Origin: an uncultured Armatimonadota bacterium
GTDB taxonomy: Bacteria > Armatimonadota > Armatimonadia > Armatimonadales > Armatimonadaceae
Direction: 5' to 3'
Assembly (NCBI GenBank): GCA_903881535.1
Contig: CAIRTT010000294.1
Span: 1 to 7,471, forward strand
DNA length: 7,471 nt
Below the pieces are notes generated by a model, which searched no databases, was not told where the DNA came from, and saw only the letters and a list, made by a program, of their open reading frames with translations. How positions within the stretch are numbered: the first letter of the stretch is position 1; each line of letters starts with the position of its first letter. Positions 1 through 4,498 of the stretch are shown one piece after another. The position numbers and the translations under genes were made by a program.

Positions 1-702
1 ATTCTTGCAGCCATCCTCTTTCCTGTTTTTGCGCAGGCCCGCGAGGCCGCTCGCCAAACGAGCTGCTTGAGCAACACCAAGCAGTTTGCAGTAGCGACCA
101 TCATGTACGTCCAGGACTACGATGAGACGATGCCGCAATCCGTTTACAGCATGGATGCAGCGATTCTTCTTCCTGGTTCTGGAAACCGGGTCTTCACGGT
201 CTATGATGCCGTCCTGCCATACATGAAGAACACGGAGATCCTGATCTGCCCAAGCAACCGCCCAGGAATTGACTTCCCTGGCATCATGGCACCCCTTGGT
301 CTGCGTGGCAGCGGAAACTTCCGCTTCTCCAGCTATGCGCTCAACTTTGCGTTGTTCCAGGACCCAGCGCTTCCACCAGGCTTGTTCCAGGATGACCCTG
401 TTGTGTCGCTTGCGGCCGTCGAAGATGTCGTAAACACAACCATGTTCTACGATTCAACGTATGTTTTGCCAGGTGGCAAGCTGCCAGATCCGAGCTGCCC
501 AAACCCGGGTGGCCCCTTTGGCTGGGACAACTTCCCAGGAGCCCCACGGCACAAGGACGGGATGTGTGTGAACTTCGTGGATGGTCACTCGAAGTGGTTC
601 CCACGCCGCGGGAAGATACAGGGGACATCCTTTGGCGATGTACCAACCTATACGCTCCCTTGTGACCTCTCGGGCATTCCGGGTGGAACACCAAACACAT
701 GA
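1..702 (+). CDS. Type IV pseudopilin-like H-X9-DG protein, 5' end cut off by the window edge
   Basis: The frame is open from base 1, giving 233 visible residues. It begins inside the hydrophobic prepilin helix (ILAAILFPVFAQAREAAR), so the start codon, leader peptide and first dozen or so residues lie outside the window. After the helix comes SCLSNTKQ, then VQDYDETMPQ, typical of the DUF1559-like prepilin group. Near the C-terminus H-KDGMCVNFV-DG is an exact H-X9-DG motif. The family is thought to be processed by prepilin peptidase and to sit at the cell envelope; the substrate or partner is unknown. It resembles the complete minus-strand protein at 1988-2836 in both terminal motifs but differs in the middle. 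The stop codon overlaps the start of the next gene (ATGA), suggesting co-translation. A TTG at 67 could start a shorter frame, but the upstream homology shows this is not the real start. Confidence 0.9.
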   Translation: MLAAILFPVFAQAREAARQTSCLSNTKQFAVATIMYVQDYDETMPQSVYSMDAAILLPGSGNRVFTVYDAVLPYMKNTEILICPSNRPGIDFPGIMAPLGLRGSGNFRFSSYALNFALFQDPALPPGLFQDDPVVSLAAVEDVVNTTMFYDSTYVLPGGKLPDPSCPNPGGPFGWDNFPGAPRHKDGMCVNFVDGHSKWFPRRGKIQGTSFGDVPTYTLPCDLSGIPGGTPNT

Positions 703-923
703 TGCGGCTTAAGTTGGTTTCGGTCCTTGGCGTCATCGTGCTTACCGCAGCGATGATTGGTGTCACCGGTGGATGTAAGTCGACTCAGCCGACGTCGACT
801 GCCGCACCAGCACCAGCGGCTACGACTGATCAGCCTCAAGGAGCACCTACATCGACTGGCGCGCAAGCGCCAGCAGTCCCAGATTCTGCAGAACCTGCAG
901 GGTCACAGGTTCAGTTCAAGTAG
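699..923 (+). CDS. Small probable lipoprotein, unknown function
   Basis: This is a 74-residue protein. A basic start (MMRLK) is followed by a hydrophobic stretch (about residues 6-22) ending in VTGGC, with Cys26 a likely lipidation site. The lipobox is weak because the -3 position is Thr rather than Leu or Val. The mature part is short, low in complexity and rich in Ala, Pro, Thr and Gln, as in a flexible tether, with no recognisable domain. The ATG overlaps the stop of the upstream pseudopilin-like gene (ATGA), and no good Shine-Dalgarno sequence is seen, so translation is probably coupled. A second ATG follows immediately at 702. Hairpins lie just after its stop. The product may be anchored to the envelope near the pilin-like protein, but this is inference from position. 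Confidence 0.7.
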   Translation: MMRLKLVSVLGVIVLTAAMIGVTGGCKSTQPTSTAAPAPAATTDQPQGAPTSTGAQAPAVPDSAEPAGSQVQFK

Positions 924-930
924 AGGTTGT

Positions 931-981
931 CTACTGGCCAGGTGCATTAACGGGATGCGGGTCTTAGTACCTGGTAAGTAG
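931..981. other. Imperfect inverted repeat or RNA hairpin
   Basis: CTACT-GG-CCAGGT at 931-943 pairs with ACCTGG-TA-AGTAG at 969-981, giving 5 and 6 bp stems separated by a 2x2 mismatch. Inside the loop, GCAT (944-947) can pair with ATGC (955-958). It lies 8 bases after the lipoprotein stop and just before a stronger hairpin. It may protect the 3' end of the mRNA or help termination; no known RNA family was recognised. Confidence 0.4.
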
Positions 982-987
982 CAAAGT

Positions 988-1023
988 CAAATCCCCACAT
1001 TCGATTATGGATGTGGGGATTTG
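988..1023. terminator. Hairpin, probable bidirectional terminator
   Basis: CAAATCCCCACAT (988-1000) and ATGTGGGGATTTG (1011-1023) form a perfect 13 bp stem around a 10-base loop. It sits between the plus-strand lipoprotein gene and the converging minus-strand peptidase gene, so it could end transcription from both sides. Neither side has a classic long T run after the stem; short T stretches occur within and just beyond it (GATTTGTCGTATTT on the plus strand). Confidence 0.65.
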
Positions 1024-1040
1024 TCGTATTTAGAAGTCCT

Positions 1041-1140
1041 CTACTTCACCTGCGTTGCGACGAATTCCGCCCAGAGGACATCCAGCTTCTTACCCGTGGA
1101 TGTCTCGAACAGCTTCGTTGGCTTTATCCAATCAACGCAT
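1041..1140 (-). pseudogene. Orphan 3' tail of a second BSP-type peptidase gene
   Basis: Read on the minus strand, this stretch encodes KLFETSTGKKLDVLWAEF followed by VATQVK and a TAG stop. It matches residues 207-230 of the peptidase at 1172-1864 with K-to-T and L-to-V changes and at least four synonymous changes. Further upstream, LDKA (matching residues 195-198) is found in a shifted frame, with synonymous third-base differences and about 20 bases missing between the two blocks. No start codon or remaining body is present. The many synonymous differences suggest the remnant of an older paralogue rather than a fresh duplication. The copy ends 31 bases before the intact gene's stop, next to a purine-rich tract (1151-1169) flanked by AAGTAA and TTACTT. 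Confidence 0.75.
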
Positions 1141-1171
1141 TGGCTACCAAGTAAAAGAGAAAAGAAAAATC

Positions 1172-1864
1172 TTACTTCACCTGCGTTGCGAGGAATTCCG
1201 CCCAGAGGACATCCAGCTTCTTACCTGTCGATTTTTCGAACAACTCATCTGAATAGGTGCGTGTTTTCATCGCCTTGTCCAGCGTGCGAACCAAGCCATG
1301 GTCGTACTTATGCGTCAAGTAGGCAAGAAAGGTCGCCGTCACACGGTAGGCATCCGTGTACTTGTTATTCGCCGTAATTTTCGTGCGAGGCGCCTCAGGC
1401 TCATACCGCCACCAGCGGATGTAATCCGCAACTCCTTCGACCAGCCAGCCCGGGTTCGACCGGCTATTCGGATACGCCTGTATCAAATGCGTCATCTCGT
1501 GAATCATCATCCCAAAGTCATCCGGATGCGCACGGACCCACGGGATGCTTACAAAAATCCCACCACCCGTCGCATACGCCGGTGCATCCTGCTTGAGCTG
1601 AAACGTGACCTTAATCGTGTCCGCTGGCTTGCTTTGATCTGTACCAAGAAGGTTCCAGACGATTGGGTACCACTGCTCCATCAGGGTTGCAGAGATCTTT
1701 CCCCATTCGGCGAGGTCGGGCGCTGCGGATGTATCCACAATCACTTTAGGCGTCGGAACAGCCTTCGCAGAGCTGAGCACATAGGCCTGTTTTGTCAGAG
1801 CATCCCCGGTTGGTAATGCAGGTGGCTGTTGAAGCAGAAGTGTAAGCGCAAGAATGGTCATCAT
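1172..1864 (-). CDS. Putative secreted zinc peptidase, basic secretory protein (BSP) family
   Basis: The protein has 230 residues. A short hydrophobic N-terminus (MMTILALTLLL) followed by a Pro/Gln segment looks like a signal peptide, so it probably acts outside the cytoplasm. The zincin motif HEMTH is at residues 122-126, with two candidate zinc-binding histidines and the catalytic Glu. It is followed by GWLVEGVADYIRWW at 139-152, characteristic of the plant basic-secretory-protein family, also found in bacteria. Hydrolysis of peptide bonds is inferred from the motif; the substrate is unknown. The length (about 200-250 residues) suits a single BSP domain. The start is one of two adjacent ATGs (1864 or 1861); no strong Shine-Dalgarno sequence is visible. 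A terminator for the upstream gene lies just before it, so it probably has its own promoter. A decayed copy of its 3' end follows downstream. Confidence 0.85.
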   Translation of the reverse strand: MMTILALTLLLQQPPALPTGDALTKQAYVLSSAKAVPTPKVIVDTSAAPDLAEWGKISATLMEQWYPIVWNLLGTDQSKPADTIKVTFQLKQDAPAYATGGGIFVSIPWVRAHPDDFGMMIHEMTHLIQAYPNSRSNPGWLVEGVADYIRWWRYEPEAPRTKITANNKYTDAYRVTATFLAYLTHKYDHGLVRTLDKAMKTRTYSDELFEKSTGKKLDVLWAEFLATQVK

Positions 1865-1907
1865 GGTTTCTAATTAACATATGCACACCACCGAGTGCCC
1901 GTGCATC

Positions 1908-1956
1908 AACCAAAAAGAAAAACCCCCACCACTTGGATGCACCAAGCGATGGGGGT
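1908..1956 (-). terminator. Rho-independent terminator of the minus-strand pseudopilin-like gene
   Basis: ACCCCCA (1922-1928) pairs with TGGGGGT (1950-1956). Above a 3x3 internal loop, CTTGG (1932-1936) pairs with CCAAG (1942-1946) around a 5-base loop. On the minus strand the stem is followed at once by TTTTTCTTTTTGG, a good T tract. It lies 31 bases after the stop codon at 1988, which fits termination of that gene and separation from the peptidase gene. Confidence 0.85.
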
Positions 1957-1987
1957 GTATGCGTAACGTGTCCTTGCGGACGAATGC

Positions 1988-2836
1988 TTAGTCTTCTTCT
2001 ACGGTGAAGCGGAACATTGGGCCGCCAGCGTAGCGTGTTTCACCAAGGGTCTCGAGGCGGGTTGCCTTGACATGGCCATCACACCAGACCACATTCGCGA
2101 GCTTCATATGGCGGCCGAGGATAGCGCCGTTGTTACGGCGGTTGATCAAGGCCGGGAATGGGAAGGTGTTGTTTGGTTGGGTTGGCTGAGGATCTAAGAG
2201 GTCCTTGCGGTAGAAGTCACCCGACTGTCCGTAGCCCTGTACTTCGGTATAGAGAACGGTGTCTGCTGGAAGTGCAACGGATGCCATCGACATGTTGTTC
2301 GGTGGCGTAAATGCATCGCCAGCGTTGTAGTACATATTGTTGATAGCGTAGCTGCCGAAGCGGCGTCCAACGTTGAACGTTCCAAGCGGGTCGCCACAGT
2401 CTGCTTCACGGTAGACCTGGGTGCCATCCGGGGAATACGGCTGATACACGTATTTACGGTTGCCCATAATGGTGTGTCGTGTGCCATCCACAAGGGTTCC
2501 GGAGATCGCTGCAAATGAATCACTTGGGCAGTTGAACACCTGGGTGTTCTTCGTGTATGGCTGGATAACATCCATCCAGCGTGGAGTAGAGCAGTTCGTG
2601 AAGTGAGCTCCCTCTGGAACACGCGCGCCATCAGCAAATACGTTTGCATGGATGACTTCGTCGTAGTCCTGAGCGTACATCATGGATGCAAGACCGATCT
2701 GCTTCGTGTTTGAGAGGCAGCTCGCGCCACGGGCTTTTTCACGTGCCTGGGCGAAGACGGGGAAGAGAATTGCTGCGAGGATGGCGATGATGGCAATCAC
2801 GACCAACAACTCGATGAGTGTAAATCCACGGCGCAT
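1988..2836 (-). CDS. Type IV pseudopilin-like protein with H-X9-DG C-terminus
   Basis: The protein has 282 residues. The N-terminus MRRGFTLIELLVVIAIIAILA is a classic prepilin signal: a short basic leader, predicted cleavage after Gly4, N-methylated Phe5, Glu at mature position 5, and a hydrophobic helix. FPVFAQAREKAR, SCLSNTKQIGLASMMYAQDYDE and a Cys-rich globular part follow. Near the end, H-MKLANVVWC-DG is an exact H-X9-DG motif (residues about 252-263). Family knowledge suggests processing by prepilin peptidase and assembly or display through a type II secretion/type IV pilus-like machine; the function of this DUF1559-like group is not known. The start is supported by GGAGGT five bases upstream. 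A strong terminator follows. It shares its ends with the pseudopilin-like gene at 1-702 and belongs to a family usually present in many copies per genome. Confidence 0.93.
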   Translation of the reverse strand: MRRGFTLIELLVVIAIIAILAAILFPVFAQAREKARGASCLSNTKQIGLASMMYAQDYDEVIHANVFADGARVPEGAHFTNCSTPRWMDVIQPYTKNTQVFNCPSDSFAAISGTLVDGTRHTIMGNRKYVYQPYSPDGTQVYREADCGDPLGTFNVGRRFGSYAINNMYYNAGDAFTPPNNMSMASVALPADTVLYTEVQGYGQSGDFYRKDLLDPQPTQPNNTFPFPALINRRNNGAILGRHMKLANVVWCDGHVKATRLETLGETRYAGGPMFRFTVEED

Positions 2837-2841
2837 AGTGC

Positions 2842-2847
2842 ACCTCC
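2842..2847 (-). promoter_or_regulatory. Ribosome binding site of the pseudopilin-like gene
   Basis: On the minus strand GGAGGT lies five bases before the ATG at 2836, a near-perfect Shine-Dalgarno sequence that fixes the start. The 68 bases between this gene and the repeat array (2837-2904) must hold its promoter if it has its own, but no convincing -35/-10 pair was recognised. Confidence 0.75.
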
Positions 2848-2904
2848 AAATTGAAAATTGATACCAAGTCCGAATTTAGCAAGTACAGGATGTCATTGCG
2901 TAAA

Positions 2905-3096
2905 GCGGGTGTTAAATCTTCAGATGATGACTTAGAAGTTATTCGTCGGAGCCGTGGAGCACATCCCAAAAGAACAACAGCTCATGGCGATTCGTGGTGT
3001 CTTGTCCGAAGGATTCGAGCAACTACTTGTCGAGGCGTGTAAACCACTCACGGCTCTCCGCGGTGTGGCCAAGTTTTGTATGTGCTGCACCAAGAC
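2905..3096 (-). pseudogene. Unit A: decayed headless copy of the TPR gene tail
   Basis: This is the copy farthest from the gene. Relative to the gene tail it has about 16 coding differences, including four missense changes (R to H, E to V, L to F, A to T) and one nonsense change (TAT to TAG, Tyr to stop in RLDKYLLE). Its 3' flank is also diverged and one base shorter. It behaves like an unselected copy. Confidence 0.85.
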
Positions 3097-3289
3097 GCGG
3101 GTGTTAAATCTTCATTTGATGGCGGATAGATTTATTCATCAGAGCCACGGAGCTCATCCCAGAACAGCAACAGCTCATGGCGATTCGTGGTGTCTTGTCC
3201 GAAGGACTCCAGCAAATACTTGTCGAGGCGTGTAAACCACTCACGGCTCTCAGCGGTGTGGCCGAGTTTTGCGTGTGCCGCACCAAGAA
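3097..3289 (-). pseudogene. Unit B: nearly identical headless copy of the TPR gene tail
   Basis: The coding part differs from the gene tail at three bases, all synonymous (Ser TCG/TCT, Arg CGC/CGT, Gly GGT/GGC), and the flank at one base. The frame runs HPLLGAAHAKLG onward to the normal C-terminus and TAA stop (3132-3134). A TAA lies immediately upstream of the frame and there is no start codon or ribosome site, so independent translation is unlikely. Confidence 0.85.
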
Positions 3290-3482
3290 GCGGGTGTTAA
3301 ATCTTCATTTGATGGCGGATAGAGTTATTCGTCTGAGCCGCGGAGCTCATCCCAAAACAACAGCAGCTCGTGGCGGTTTGTTGTGTCCTGACCGAAGGAC
3401 TCCAGCAAATACTTGTCGAGGCGTGTAAACCACTCACGGCTCTCAGCGGTGTGACCAAGTTTTGCGTGTGCCGCTCCTAAAA
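3290..3482 (-). pseudogene. Unit C: headless tail copy with synonymous-only divergence
   Basis: The coding part differs from the gene tail at 15 bases, every one synonymous, and still encodes the same C-terminus ending HELLLFWDELRGSDE. Eleven differences lie in the last 26 codons (stop included), none in the middle 18 or so, and four at the far end. The 35-base 3' flank is identical to the gene's. There is no start codon; a TAA precedes the frame. The patchiness suggests a recombination tract. Confidence 0.85.
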
Positions 3483-3517
3483 GCGGGTGTTAAATCTTCA
3501 TTTGATGGCGGATAGAG

Positions 3518-4396
3518 TTATTCATCCGAGCCGCGGAGCTCATCCCAGAACAGCAACAGCTCATGGCGATTCGTGGTGTCTTGTCCGAAGGACTCCAGCA
3601 AATACTTGTCGAGGCGTGTAAACCACTCACGGCTCTCAGCGGTGTGACCGAGTTTTGCGTGTGCCGCACCAAGAAATGGCCAATTGAACGGATCACTGCT
3701 TGCCTTTTCGCTGGCATCCAGCTGCTTGACTGCATCCGCAAAGTTGCCTTTACGGAACAACACGACACCAAGCGTGTTCTTATACGTCGCACTTGATTCC
3801 GGGTCAGACTTCTCGACCGCGACGCGCGCCAGCTGCTCCGCCTTATCAAGGTCAATCCCAGCAACCGGTAACAGGCAGGCACTCCATGCAACGTTATTTG
3901 CTTCGAGTGGGGATGACTGTGCGACACTCCCGCCCGAGAGGCTTGTCGTAACCTCTGCTTTGTACTGCTCAGGGTTCCCGGCAAGCGCCAGACGATCCAT
4001 ATTTTCAAGGGGTCCGCGGTTTTCAGAAAGCATCGATGCCAGCTCTGCACGCGCTTCCGCCGCCTTATCCAAACGGAAGTAGGCTTCTCCCGATGCACGA
4101 CGCATGGATGCAGGACATGCATCATCCTTTGGGCAAGCCCGGCCAACGAGGTCGATGACATCCGCGTAAGCGCCACGGGTTCCCAGAATCCGCACCGACT
4201 CGGCTAGTGTCCCGATGATTCGAGAGAAGCGCTCCGCTTCACGCATTTCCTCTGGAGACACCATCGAAACCGGTTCCCGGCTCGCCCACCAGTCGCTAAT
4301 CCGCCCTCCGGCAGCGACGATGCCGATCAGGCCGCCCACCACCAGAAGGGTTGTCACCACACGCTTGCGCGTCGCATTGTCGGGTTTCATTGCCAT
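3518..4396 (-). CDS. Membrane-anchored tetratricopeptide repeat (TPR) protein
   Basis: From the chosen ATG the protein has 292 residues. A basic N-terminus (MKPDNATRKR) precedes one hydrophobic segment at about residues 13-30, probably an uncleaved anchor with the rest outside the cytoplasm. Helical TPR-like pairs follow: about 98-123 (GEAYFRLDKAAEARAEL), a partial one near 182-196, 206-230 (NTLGVVLFRKGNFADAVKQL) and 239-268 (FLGAAHAKLGHTAESREWF). The last type resembles C-terminal TPRs in Planctomycetota and Armatimonadota proteins. TPRs mediate protein contacts; the partner is unknown. A TTG at 4432 could extend the frame by 12 residues, but GGAG there touches the start, whereas GGAG at 4408-4411 is 11 bases before the ATG at 4396 (a second ATG is at 4390). 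The gene is divergent from purL. Its 3' end is the parent of the downstream tandem array, and no clear terminator follows the stop. Confidence 0.8.
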   Translation of the reverse strand: MAMKPDNATRKRVVTTLLVVGGLIGIVAAGGRISDWWASREPVSMVSPEEMREAERFSRIIGTLAESVRILGTRGAYADVIDLVGRACPKDDACPASMRRASGEAYFRLDKAAEARAELASMLSENRGPLENMDRLALAGNPEQYKAEVTTSLSGGSVAQSSPLEANNVAWSACLLPVAGIDLDKAEQLARVAVEKSDPESSATYKNTLGVVLFRKGNFADAVKQLDASEKASSDPFNWPFLGAAHAKLGHTAESREWFTRLDKYLLESFGQDTTNRHELLLFWDELRGSDE

Positions 4397-4487
4397 CGCC
4401 GTGTAATCTCCGTTTTTGCATCGTACCCGCAACTCCTGCGTTATTGCGTCAACGGTAGAATGGATGCATCGCCAGTCGCATCCGTAC

Positions 4488-4492
4488 AGGAG
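4488..4492 (+). promoter_or_regulatory. Ribosome binding site deciding the purL start
   Basis: AGGAG lies six bases before an in-frame GTG at 4499. The alternative upstream ATG at 4460 has no recognisable Shine-Dalgarno sequence and overlaps TAGAAT (4456-4461), which could itself be a -10 box, although no good -35 was found. The GTG start also trims 13 residues that precede the conserved N-terminal region. Confidence 0.65.
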
Positions 4493-4498
4493 AGTTCC

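Larger units (their letters stand above)
2905..3675 (-). repeat. Tandem array of four 192-193 bp units made from the 3' end of the TPR gene
   Basis: The units are 2905-3096 (A, 192 bp), 3097-3289 (B, 193), 3290-3482 (C, 193) and 3483-3675 (D, 193). Each starts on the plus strand with GCGGGTGTTAAATCTTCA. On the minus strand each holds about 52 codons of the TPR protein's C-terminus, a TAA stop and 34-35 bases of 3' flank. Unit D is the real end of the gene; A, B and C are headless copies sharing the same left junction (stop TAA, then CAC CCG). 193 is not a multiple of three, so the units are not in-frame protein repeats. The array fills the whole space between the TPR gene and the next gene; no other gene is seen there. 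Confidence 0.95.

Noticed and set aside
2905..3482. CRISPR array or integron cassettes with attC sites (GTTAAAT looks like GTTRRRY)
   Set aside because: The whole 193 bp unit is repeated, with no unique spacers or differing cassettes and no inverted core site; it is gene-derived.
3097..3482. Units B and C as small independently translated genes
   Set aside because: The frames are open for about 54 codons but have no ATG, GTG or TTG start with a ribosome site near the beginning, and a TAA precedes them.
2905..3675. Diversity-generating retroelement variable and template repeats
   Set aside because: Differences are synonymous and not limited to adenines of a template; no reverse transcriptase is visible.
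2954..3796. Plus-strand open frames across the tandem units (for example starting MAIRGVLSEG) as a repeat protein family
   Set aside because: They are the antisense of the TPR gene tail; the minus-strand frame shows the synonymous substitution pattern, and the 193 bp period breaks the plus frame at each unit.
3563..4176. Overlapping frames in the TPR gene region, including a 228-residue minus-strand frame at 3490-4176
   Set aside because: The TPR frame has helical repeat signatures, a membrane segment and synonymous-only variation; the others show Arg/Ser-rich shadow composition.
4432..4432. TTG at 4432 as the start of the TPR gene
   Set aside because: The Shine-Dalgarno-like GGAG abuts it with no spacing, and the extension adds residues unlike a membrane-anchor N-terminus; ATG 4396 or 4390 is more likely.
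4433..4459. Minus-strand TTGACG (4448-4453) as a -35 box for the TPR gene
   Set aside because: The nearest -10-like hexamer (TACGAT) is 21 bases away, too far for a standard promoter.
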